NCBI GenBank assembly: GCA_025465015.1
Contig: JAODMM010000094.1
Location: 1-36,272 of the forward strand
Reading direction: 5' to 3'
DNA length: 36,272 nt
Source of the DNA: Cryobacterium sp.
Lineage (GTDB): Bacteria > Actinomycetota > Actinomycetes > Actinomycetales > Microbacteriaceae
Shown: positions 7,967-14,675 of the stretch, one piece after another
How the letters are laid out: each line of letters begins with the position of its first letter
Numbering within the stretch: position 1 is the first letter of the stretch
Translations under genes and position numbers: made by a program
The notes under the pieces: model-generated
Seen by the model: only the letters and a program-made list of their open reading frames with translations
What the model was told of the DNA's origin: nothing
Database searches by the model: none

Positions 7967-9289
7967 TCAGCCCGCGGGCGCTCCCGCAGTTTCCAGTTCC
8001 GCGATGAACTCCAGTGCGACTAGGTCGCGGGGGGTCTCCTCGATGGCGACGAGTGGCGCCAGAACCTTCGACTCATCCAGAGCATTCAGCTTGCGAGCGG
8101 TGACCAGCACCTTGTGCTCCATGGATCCGACGAACCCGTTGTAGTTCTTCACGGTGCTTTCAATCGATCGCCCCAGCTTTTCGATGTGACCAGCCGTGGT
8201 CGTCAGGCGTGTGTAGAGTTCGCGGCTGAGATCGAAGAGTACTTTCGCATCCTGTGTCAAGACGTCTTGCTGCCAGCTGAAGGCGACGGTCTTCAGAACC
8301 GACCACAGTGTCACCGGGGACGCGAGCGCGACACGTTTGCTGAAGGCGAATTCCATGATGGAGGGATCCGCCTCAAGCGCGGATGACACGAGGGATTCGC
8401 TCGGGATGAAGGCGATCACCATCTCGGGGGAGACCTCGAGCCCCTGCCAATAGGCCTTACTTCCGAGAGCCGTAATGTGGTCGCGGACGGCCTTCACATG
8501 CGCTTTCATGTGAGCCTGCCGCTGGGCCCCCTCGACTCCGGTGGCGGTGACGGGGATCTGGCTGGCCTCCAGGTAGGAGTTGAACGGAACCTTCGCGTCG
8601 ACGGCGATGTTCTTGCCACCGGGCAGGTGGACGACCATGTCAGGTCGACCGGCGCCTGCATCGGAGGTGATGCTTGACTGCAGATCAAAGTCGACGCGCT
8701 CGATCAACCCGGCTGCTTCCACCACGCTGCGCAACTGGGTCTCGCCCCATACGCCGCGCGTACTGTTCGCCCGGAGAGCCGAGGCGAGTGCCTCTGCAGT
8801 GCTGCGGAGACGCTCTTCCGACTCGGTGGCTGACTTCAACTGCTGGCTGAGTTCGCCGTGCTGCACGCTCCGCTGTGATTCGAGCTCGCTGACCTTCTTC
8901 TGCATGTCCTGGAGACTTTCCTTAACCGGGGCGAGGGCCTGCAGAACGCGGCTCTCCTGCTTCTCGAGCGCCGAACGGGACTCCTGGTCCGCGCGCTGGC
9001 GGTCGATAAGTTCCCGGTACTGCTGCTGCGCATCCTGGATCTGGCGGCGTAGACCGTCCGCAGTTGCCTGCACCGCAGCAAGCTCCTCACGAAGGAGGGC
9101 TTGCACGCCCGCCTCGGCTGCCTTCATCTCCGCAATGGCTACCTGGTGGCGGGCCTCGATGACCGCGGGGTCATCGCCGACGCTCTGCTGCACGGTGGGC
9201 TGGCGGTTGTGCACAAGAACGGTGGCGGCGAGTGCTCCGAGTAGCACTCCGACCAGGAGACCGATGATGAGAGGAAGCAGGAAGTCCAT
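7967..9289 (-). CDS. rmuC: DNA recombination protein RmuC family
   Basis: RmuC-family proteins limit DNA inversions and recombination at short repeats; the fold is related to restriction-type nucleases. The 440-residue product has an N-terminal membrane helix (residues about 4-27, LLPLIIGLLVGVLLGALAATV), a long coiled coil rich in Gln, Glu and Ala (about 45-180), and the RmuC domain with TRGVWGETQLRSVVEAAGL, DMVVHLPGGKNIAVDAKVPF and VIAFIPSES. The ATG start puts the helix at the very N-terminus, which is typical. It is transcribed toward glpX and shares the hairpin at 7905-7944. The membrane anchor and coiled coil are usual for the family, so nothing odd is seen. Confidence 0.93.
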   Translation of the reverse strand: MDFLLPLIIGLLVGVLLGALAATVLVHNRQPTVQQSVGDDPAVIEARHQVAIAEMKAAEAGVQALLREELAAVQATADGLRRQIQDAQQQYRELIDRQRADQESRSALEKQESRVLQALAPVKESLQDMQKKVSELESQRSVQHGELSQQLKSATESEERLRSTAEALASALRANSTRGVWGETQLRSVVEAAGLIERVDFDLQSSITSDAGAGRPDMVVHLPGGKNIAVDAKVPFNSYLEASQIPVTATGVEGAQRQAHMKAHVKAVRDHITALGSKAYWQGLEVSPEMVIAFIPSESLVSSALEADPSIMEFAFSKRVALASPVTLWSVLKTVAFSWQQDVLTQDAKVLFDLSRELYTRLTTTAGHIEKLGRSIESTVKNYNGFVGSMEHKVLVTARKLNALDESKVLAPLVAIEETPRDLVALEFIAELETAGAPAG

Positions 9290-9412
9290 GAAATCAGTGT
9301 CGCAGGAGCCACCGACAAAGCTGCGCGGCGGGCTGGGCGCGCCGGGAGAGCGCGGCTCAGCAAGCGTAGTCAGAGCGGGCGAAGCCGCAAACCCAACGCA
9401 CGCCGGGGCGCC

Positions 9413-10030
9413 TCAGCGAAGCGCCATCGGTCCGTGAAGAGAGGCGTGCTCACTGGTAGCGACCGGACCGATCACGCCGATCTTCACCCGAGTGACATGC
9501 GCCAACTGCTCCAGAGTCTGCGTCTCATGCCGTTTGGCCGCATGGATCATGATCGCCGCGCAGGCCTCGGCGTCGGCCAGCGCGTCATGGTGGGCGAAGT
9601 CCTCGAACCCTGCAGCCATCGCCGCTATCGGGAGTCGATACGATTCCAGGTGGTAGGTGCGCCGGGCTACTTGGAGGCTGCACACGTACTGGAAGTCGGG
9701 GACCGGCTGCCCGGTGACAGTGGAGGCGGTCTTGATAACACCGAGGTCGAAGCCTGCGTTGTGCGCCACCAGGTGATCGCCCTCGGCGAAAGCCACCAGG
9801 TCGGGCAGCTGCTCAGGCCAGGTGGCCGCTCCCTCGACATGCAGGGGGCTGATGCCGTGGATTCGCACGTTCCAGTCGAGGAACGTGTTGTGGCCATCCG
9901 GCGGTTGGATGAACCAGCTCACCTTGTCGACGACCTTGCCCTCGCGCACCTTCACCATCCCGACGGAGCAGGCGGATGCGCTCGAGGAATTGGCGGTCTC
10001 GAAATCGATGGCGGTGAAGTTCAATGGCAC
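9413..10030 (-). CDS. DEDDh-type 3'-5' exonuclease (DnaQ-like)
   Basis: A 205-residue exonuclease-fold protein related to the epsilon subunit of DNA polymerase III. The catalytic set is intact: DFE (Asp9, Glu11) in motif I, HNAGFD (Asp95) in motif II and HDALAD (His148, Asp153) in motif III, which defines the DEDDh class. It probably removes nucleotides from DNA or RNA 3' ends; the physiological substrate cannot be told, and it is a stand-alone domain rather than an obvious replicative proofreader. The start is GTG at 10030 with no strong ribosome binding site. It lies 123 bases upstream of rmuC on the same strand and is divergent from ychF. Confidence 0.88.
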   Translation of the reverse strand: MPLNFTAIDFETANSSSASACSVGMVKVREGKVVDKVSWFIQPPDGHNTFLDWNVRIHGISPLHVEGAATWPEQLPDLVAFAEGDHLVAHNAGFDLGVIKTASTVTGQPVPDFQYVCSLQVARRTYHLESYRLPIAAMAAGFEDFAHHDALADAEACAAIMIHAAKRHETQTLEQLAHVTRVKIGVIGPVATSEHASLHGPMALR

Positions 10031-10117
10031 TGCTTGATCGTCTCACGGGCGACCGACACCACCCGTCTGGCCCGCCAGCGCGCCGCGTGGAGACCGCGGT
10101 GCCTTAGTCGCAGCCGG

Positions 10118-10123
10118 TACGCT
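10118..10123 (+). promoter_or_regulatory. Probable -10 element for ychF
   Basis: TACGCT fits TAnnnT and lies eight bases before the GTG start of ychF; no ribosome binding site is visible there. A leaderless or nearly leaderless transcript is inferred. Confidence 0.4.
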
Positions 10124-10131
10124 AGAGCCTC

Positions 10132-11205
10132 GTGGCTCTCACTATTGCAATCGTCGGACTGCCCAATGTCGGCAAGTCCACCCTCTTCAACGCTCTCACC
10201 AAGAACCAGGTTCTCGCGGCGAACTACCCGTTCGCCACGATCGAGCCGAACGTGGGGGTCGTGAATTTGCCGGACCCCCGGCTCGCCATACTCGCCGAGA
10301 TCTTCGGCAGCGAGCGCATCCTGCCGGCCCCGGTCTCCTTCGTGGACATTGCTGGCATCGTGCGCGGGGCGAGCGAGGGAGAAGGCCTGGGGAACAAATT
10401 CCTCGCCAATATCCGTGAAGCGGATGCGATCGCGCAGGTCATCCGCGGGTTCGAGGACCCCGACGTGGTGCACGTCGAGGGCGCCGTCAACCCGGCCAGC
10501 GACATGGAGACCATTAACACCGAGCTCATCCTCGCTGACCTGCAGACCCTCGAGAAAGCCCAGGCGCGGTACGAGAAAGAGGTCAAGGGACGCAAGCTTG
10601 ACCCTTCTGTGCTGGCAACCGCCAAGGCGGCCCAGGCGATTCTTGACACTGGGAAGCCATTGTCGGCAGCGACCATTGACCTCACTCCGATAGCTGAACT
10701 CGGATTGCTCACAGCCAAGCCGTTCATCTATGTCTTCAACGTCGATGAGACGGTGCTTCAAGATCCCGCGAAGCTGGCTTCCCTCGCCGAGCTGGTGGCA
10801 CCGGCCCACGCCGTATTCCTCGACGCGAAGATCGAGTCAGAACTGATCGAGCTCGACCCGGAGGACGCTGCTGAACTTCTCGCCTCCACCGGTCAGGAGG
10901 AGAGCGGACTGGACCAGCTGGCCCGGATTGGGTTCGACACCCTCGGCCTGCAGACGTACCTGACTGCCGGGCCGAAGGAGACGCGTGCCTGGACGATCCA
11001 CCAGGGCTGGACCGCTCCGCAAGCGGCCGGTGTCATTCACACTGACTTCCAGAAGGGCTTCATCAAGGCAGAAGTGATCTCCTTCGACGACCTTGTCGAG
11101 ACGGGTTCTGTTGCTGAGGCGCGTTCGAAGGGCAAAGCGCGCATGGAGGGTAAGGACTACGTGATGCAGGACGGCGACGTGGTCGAGTTCCGTTTTAACG
11201 TGTAG
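10132..11205 (+). CDS. ychF: Redox-regulated ATPase YchF (Obg-related)
   Basis: YchF is a ribosome-associated P-loop protein of the Obg family that prefers ATP to GTP and has been linked to stress and redox responses. The 357-residue protein is full length. Visible motifs are the P-loop GLPNVGKST (residues 9-17), the switch motif DIAGIVRGASEGEGLGNKF (from residue 72), and FNVDE in place of the usual NKxD guanine-specificity motif, which explains the ATP preference. The C-terminus is the TGS-like domain ending in MQDGDVVEFRFNV. It is divergent from the exonuclease gene, and no gene follows for about 230 bases. Confidence 0.97.
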   Translation: MALTIAIVGLPNVGKSTLFNALTKNQVLAANYPFATIEPNVGVVNLPDPRLAILAEIFGSERILPAPVSFVDIAGIVRGASEGEGLGNKFLANIREADAIAQVIRGFEDPDVVHVEGAVNPASDMETINTELILADLQTLEKAQARYEKEVKGRKLDPSVLATAKAAQAILDTGKPLSAATIDLTPIAELGLLTAKPFIYVFNVDETVLQDPAKLASLAELVAPAHAVFLDAKIESELIELDPEDAAELLASTGQEESGLDQLARIGFDTLGLQTYLTAGPKETRAWTIHQGWTAPQAAGVIHTDFQKGFIKAEVISFDDLVETGSVAEARSKGKARMEGKDYVMQDGDVVEFRFNV

Positions 11206-11438
11206 CCGAGCGCGCGTCTGGTTCTCACGCCGTCACGGCGGGACATTTGCGCCAGCGTCCTCGAGAACGCCGAAGATTCGGTGAGCTGTCAGCCTCGCCC
11301 GGCTCACGGGTCGTGGTCGACCTCCATCGCAGCTGGTGACGGGCGGTCGCCTTCGGGAACGTGTTGGAGGTTCAGGCGGATTCCATCGTGATGTGACGTG
11401 ACGAACGTCGCGGAGCGGGGCGCGGTGACGGCCCCGAT
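11206..11438. other. Gene-free gap between convergent ychF and hydrolase
   Basis: About 230 bases between two convergent genes. A 69-codon minus-strand frame here is Arg/Pro-rich and looks like noncoding shadow. Only a short hairpin is visible just after ychF (CGCCG, TCA, CGGCG near 11229-11241), which could be a weak terminator. Confidence 0.4.
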
Positions 11439-12086
11439 TCACGCACTCCCGCGAATGAAATCAACGACGGATGTCGTCACCAGCTCGGCGACACCCTTCC
11501 TGCGCAGAGGCGACGAGGCTGGAACCTTCATCCCGTGGTCAGCGCCGGGCACGGGAATGACGCGCACCCCGGGCGCGTTGGCCGTCGCGTTGACAAGCTC
11601 CTGCGCCGTACCGAAGGTGTCCCGATCGCCCTGCATCACGAGCACCGGCGTCGTTGGGCTGAGTAGTTCATCGACGCGCGACTTCTCGGGCCGACCTGGC
11701 GGATGCAGTGGGAAGGCGAGACACACCACGGATGCCGCCCCGATCGCGTTCGCCGTCCGACACGCCACACGGGCGCCCGCGCTGCGTCCTCCGGCAACGA
11801 CCGGCAACCCGCCGGCCAGTTCTGCCACCAGCGGCGCTGTCTCGAGCCAGCCGATGTCGAGGACAGCAGGTCGAGGCGCCACGGTGCGGCCGGCCACGCG
11901 CCACGGCTGCTCATGCCGAACCACGGTGATTCCGTGTGCAGGTAGCGCGTCGGACAAGGTCGCAAGGTCGAATGCCTCGATCCCGCCGCCGGCGCTGTGA
12001 CCGAGCCACAGGACAGCCATGGGTTCCGGGGCGTGATTCACAATCAAGCGGCCGGGACCCAGCGAGGTCGGTGCTGTCCGCTCCAT
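11439..12086 (-). CDS. Alpha/beta-fold hydrolase (TEX30/KANL3-like)
   Basis: A 215-residue single-domain alpha/beta hydrolase. The nucleophile elbow is GGRSAG with Ser102, the acidic residue is likely Asp154 or Asp156 in QGDRDTFG, and the catalytic histidine is His184 in GADHGMKV, so a complete triad can be assigned. LGHSAGGG near residues 28-35 probably forms the oxyanion region. The substrate cannot be predicted. No signal peptide is present, so it acts in the cytoplasm. The ATG has no Shine-Dalgarno; TAGCTT (complement of 12093-12098) sits six bases upstream, pointing to a leaderless transcript. It is divergent from the AlkD-like gene, with a 39-base gap. Confidence 0.85.
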   Translation of the reverse strand: MERTAPTSLGPGRLIVNHAPEPMAVLWLGHSAGGGIEAFDLATLSDALPAHGITVVRHEQPWRVAGRTVAPRPAVLDIGWLETAPLVAELAGGLPVVAGGRSAGARVACRTANAIGAASVVCLAFPLHPPGRPEKSRVDELLSPTTPVLVMQGDRDTFGTAQELVNATANAPGVRVIPVPGADHGMKVPASSPLRRKGVAELVTTSVVDFIRGSA

Positions 12087-12125
12087 GATCAGAAGCTACA
12101 CGCTGATGATTGGGAGAATGGACGA

Positions 12126-12764
12126 GTGAGCGACGCCGGCGATTTCGTGGACGCCGCCTTGCGACGCGAGAGTTCCTGGGAACGGGCGACCGAGGAGCAA
12201 GCTCGCCTGGGCGGTGACCTACGGTTTTATGGGGCGTCGGTGGGAGCGGTGCGGGGGACAGTGCGGGATGCTTCGCTGCGCTACCCCGACATGAGTCACG
12301 ACGAGATCACCGCTTTGAGTTCGGAGCTGTGGCTGATGCCCGTGTTCGAGCGCCGCCTCGCGGCGGTCGTCCTGCTCCAGTCGAACCTGCGGCTGCTTCG
12401 CAACTCCGACCTGACCCGCATCGAGGGGTTCGTGAGGGGGGCGCGACTGAGGGCCCTTGTCGATCCGCTTGCCGTGGACGTCATCGGCCCGATGATTGAC
12501 GGGTTCGACCCGGTGAGCCGCGCCCGGGCCGACACTGTCCTCGATCGCTGGGCGCACGACGACGATCCCTGGCTGCGCCGTGCCGCTTTGTTGTCACCGC
12601 TGCGGGCACTTCGCGCCGGTCGTGGGGACTGGCCGCGATTCACCCGACATGCCTCGGTGTCGAACGTGCCCGGGGGTGCGGGAGCAAATGGAGGCATCGC
12701 CGCAGAAGCCGTTGCCCTCCTGCTTGACGAGGTGGCTAAATCCCGGCCGGAGCTTCACCTTTGA
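12126..12764 (+). CDS. AlkD-like HEAT-repeat DNA alkylation repair homologue, probably altered active site
   Basis: A 212-residue helical-repeat protein that resembles AlkD/AlkC-type DNA glycosylases, which excise N3- and N7-alkylated bases. The start at GTG 12126 is chosen because the upstream extension of the frame runs into the divergent gene and reads as shadow sequence. Family-like segments are MSHDEITALSSELW (residues 56-69), FERRLAAVVLL (74-84), WAHDDDPWLRRAAL (142-155) and WPRFTRHA (169-176). The C-terminal segment that in the family reads like FFIRKAIGWALRE is here IAAEAVALLLDEVAKSRPEL, so the conserved Trp and positive residues are missing although the spacing is kept. It may be a divergent or inactive homologue. 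I saw no frameshift that would restore the motif. Confidence 0.7.
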   Translation: MSDAGDFVDAALRRESSWERATEEQARLGGDLRFYGASVGAVRGTVRDASLRYPDMSHDEITALSSELWLMPVFERRLAAVVLLQSNLRLLRNSDLTRIEGFVRGARLRALVDPLAVDVIGPMIDGFDPVSRARADTVLDRWAHDDDPWLRRAALLSPLRALRAGRGDWPRFTRHASVSNVPGGAGANGGIAAEAVALLLDEVAKSRPELHL

Positions 12765-12933
12765 TCGTCACCGTGCAAGCGTGGGCTAATGCGTGTGAGC
12801 GGTTTCCTCACTCCGACGTGTTCGGGGAGCGAGAGACCGAATCGGCCGGTGTCGCGAGCAGCATGGCGACCACCATGCCGGTTCGGGGTGGATAGGTGGC
12901 AGGACCACGTCTCGCTCGGGGAGTGATCTTTTG

Positions 12934-13332
12934 GTGAACGCGTGCACGCACTTCTCCACGGGCGTCCGGCTGAGGAGGGGGCGAGTGTCCTCGTGCGTGC
13001 AGGCGGGGAGTGAGGATCTTCGGGCTGCCGTGCACGTGATTTGGGCGACGGATGCGGGCTCCCGGGTCACCGAGACTGATCTCCGAAAGTTGGAGGCCGA
13101 CGACACCCCTCGGGACAGGATCATGGAGATCTCCGTTGACGGCACTTCGGTGCTCTTCGAGGTGTGGGAGTCGAGCGAGACTCGATGGGCAGCGAGTTTC
13201 GCCGACCATCGAATCGTCCTGGAGGCGCGGGAATGCCCGTTGGAGGGGCTGGGGCTCCACAGGGTGCACGACCTCGAGCCCTATCTTGCGGGGCGCGCTT
13301 CGGTGATCCGCGAGATGCGCGGCGAGCTCTGA
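12934..13332 (+). CDS. Hypothetical protein
   Basis: A 132-residue frame with no family I recognise. The C-terminal two-thirds look like a real soluble protein with high GC in third codon positions (for example RIMEISVDGTSVLFEVW and HRIVLEARECPLEGLGLHRV). The start is taken as GTG 12934, with GGGGAGTG about eight bases upstream; TTG 12931 is adjacent. Several opposite-strand frames overlap but are Arg/Ser/Pro-rich and look like shadows. The N-terminal 25 residues (Cys- and Arg-rich) are less convincing and the true start could lie further in, for example near 13030. Coding status is likely but not certain. Confidence 0.5.
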   Translation: MNACTHFSTGVRLRRGRVSSCVQAGSEDLRAAVHVIWATDAGSRVTETDLRKLEADDTPRDRIMEISVDGTSVLFEVWESSETRWAASFADHRIVLEARECPLEGLGLHRVHDLEPYLAGRASVIREMRGEL

Positions 13333-13547
13333 CGGGGAGGGGTGGCCCGGGTGCGAGCTGCCGGGCCGATCGGAAGGGGAGGGCGGCGCACGGTGGAAGC
13401 TCCTCGCGACGGGAGGATGGCGCGGTCAGCATCCCGCGCCTGCCCCGCTCTGTTCTACAACCCCGGGTCGCAGTCAGAGCGGTCAGACGACCGGCGACCG
13501 ATGCGTGACACCACGACCGGAACGACGCTCGGGACGAAGATGGAATC
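13333..13547. other. Gene-free gap upstream of the PHP gene
   Basis: 215 bases with no convincing frame, hairpin or promoter. It may carry the promoter for the HhH-PHP gene, but I could not pick out clear -10 and -35 elements. Confidence 0.35.
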
Positions 13548-14567
13548 ATGGATGCCGTCGACGCGCTGAATGAGATCGCCTTCTGGCTGGAACGCGAACT
13601 CGCCCCCTCGTTCAAGGTGAAGGCGTTCCGAAACGCAGCCGACGTCATCCGGGGCTTGGATCCGGCAGAGGTGGCCGAACGCGCGCGCGATGGCAGATTG
13701 AAGCGAATCAAGGGGATCGGGGGCAGAACCTACGAGGTGATCCGGCAGGCAGTCGACGGGACCATACCGGACTACCTCGAGAACCTCAGGAAACGAAGTG
13801 CTACGCCCCTCGCCGAATGCGGCGATGAGCTGGGCGCCGCGCTGCGTGGGGACCTCCACAGTCACAGCAACTGGTCCGACGGGCGATCATCGATTGAGCT
13901 CATGGCCGATGCGGCCCGGCTGCTGGGACGGGAGTATCTGGCGCTGACCGACCATTCTCCGAACCTCACCATCGCCAACGGGCTGAGCGAGGAGCGACTG
14001 AGGGAGCAGTTGGAGATCGTGATGGAGGTCAACGAGCATGAAACGGATTTTCGCCTTCTCGCCGGGATCGAGGTCGACATCCTCGAGAACGGTGAGCTCG
14101 ACCAGTCGCCCGAGATGCTCAACCGATTGGATGTCGTGGTTGCCAGTGTGCACTCCAAACTGCGATCTGATTCCGCAACCATGACGAAGCGGATGCTCTC
14201 GGGAATCGGAAACCCGTTCACGAACGTGCTCGGTCACTGCACCGGGCGCCTCGTGCAGGGCACTCGTGGTACGCGGCCGCAGTCGGACTTCGATGCCGAG
14301 CGCGTTTTCGCGGCATGCGCAGAGCTGGGGGTCGCCGTCGAGATCAATTCGCGGCCGGAGCGTCAGGACCCTCCGGGCTCCCTCATTCGGTTGGCGCTCG
14401 AGGCCGGGTGTCTTTTCAGTATCGACTCCGATGCCCACGCTCCTGGTCAGTTGGATTTCCTTCAATACGGTGCAGCACGGGCTGCATCCAACGGGGTGCC
14501 GCCGGAGCGGATTGTGACCACGTGGCCGGTGGAGCAGCTTCTGGAATGGTCGACCTCGAAGCGATGA
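13548..14567 (+). CDS. PHP-domain phosphoesterase with N-terminal Pol-beta-like HhH domain
   Basis: A 339-residue protein with an N-terminal 8-kDa-type helix-hairpin-helix domain as in PolX DNA polymerases (residues 1-80, HhH motif LKRIKGIGGRTYEVI at 51-65), joined directly to a PHP metallophosphoesterase domain. PHP metal ligands are visible: HSHSNWSDG (His104, His106), LTDHS (135-137 region), GIEVDI (Glu175), SVHSK (His202), GHCTGR (His230) and DSDAHAPG (about 293-300). The catalytic palm of PolX is absent, so it is not a polymerase. A DNA 3'-end-processing phosphatase or nuclease role is inferred from PolX PHP domains; histidinol-phosphatase-like activity is the alternative. It is followed within three bases by a tandem hairpin. 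Confidence 0.85.
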   Translation: MDAVDALNEIAFWLERELAPSFKVKAFRNAADVIRGLDPAEVAERARDGRLKRIKGIGGRTYEVIRQAVDGTIPDYLENLRKRSATPLAECGDELGAALRGDLHSHSNWSDGRSSIELMADAARLLGREYLALTDHSPNLTIANGLSEERLREQLEIVMEVNEHETDFRLLAGIEVDILENGELDQSPEMLNRLDVVVASVHSKLRSDSATMTKRMLSGIGNPFTNVLGHCTGRLVQGTRGTRPQSDFDAERVFAACAELGVAVEINSRPERQDPPGSLIRLALEAGCLFSIDSDAHAPGQLDFLQYGAARAASNGVPPERIVTTWPVEQLLEWSTSKR

Positions 14568-14569
14568 GC

Positions 14570-14617
14570 ATGGGGGAGGGGTACCTCCCCCATCAGAGGG
14601 TCCCCCCTTAGGGGGAC
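14570..14617. terminator. Two adjacent GC-rich hairpins after the PHP gene
   Basis: The first hairpin has a perfect 10-bp stem (ATGGGGGAGG with CCTCCCCCAT, loop GGTA, 14570-14593). The second has a 7-bp stem (GTCCCCC with GGGGGAC, loop CTTA, 14600-14617). They start three bases after the PHP stop and end about 60 bases before the Hsp70-like start. They probably terminate PHP transcription; the second could also be a binding site for control of the downstream unit. Confidence 0.7.
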
Positions 14618-14625
14618 GGGGGTGC

Positions 14626-14631
14626 TACTCT
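14626..14631 (+). promoter_or_regulatory. Candidate -10 element for the Hsp70-IniR unit
   Basis: TACTCT fits TAnnnT, 44 bases before the Hsp70-like ATG and just after the tandem hairpins. The -35 position falls in the second hairpin and has no consensus match, so a factor-dependent promoter is possible. Confidence 0.35.
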
Positions 14632-14675
14632 TGCGAAGGTCTCCAATTAATGACGATTGCTCACCAGGGGGAATA

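Noticed and set aside
11233-11442. 69-codon minus-strand frame between ychF and the hydrolase
   Set aside because: Arg/Pro-rich with no ribosome binding site or motif; overlaps the hydrolase 3' end and looks noncoding.
12640-12764. Frameshift in the AlkD-like gene
   Set aside because: The other frames do not contain the missing FFIRKAIGW-type motif, and the existing frame aligns with it without a gap, so substitution is more likely.
14622-14675. Upstream start for the Hsp70-like gene (18 extra residues)
   Set aside because: The extension overlaps the candidate -10 and leader, and the ribosome binding site and ATPase fold fit the ATG at 14676.
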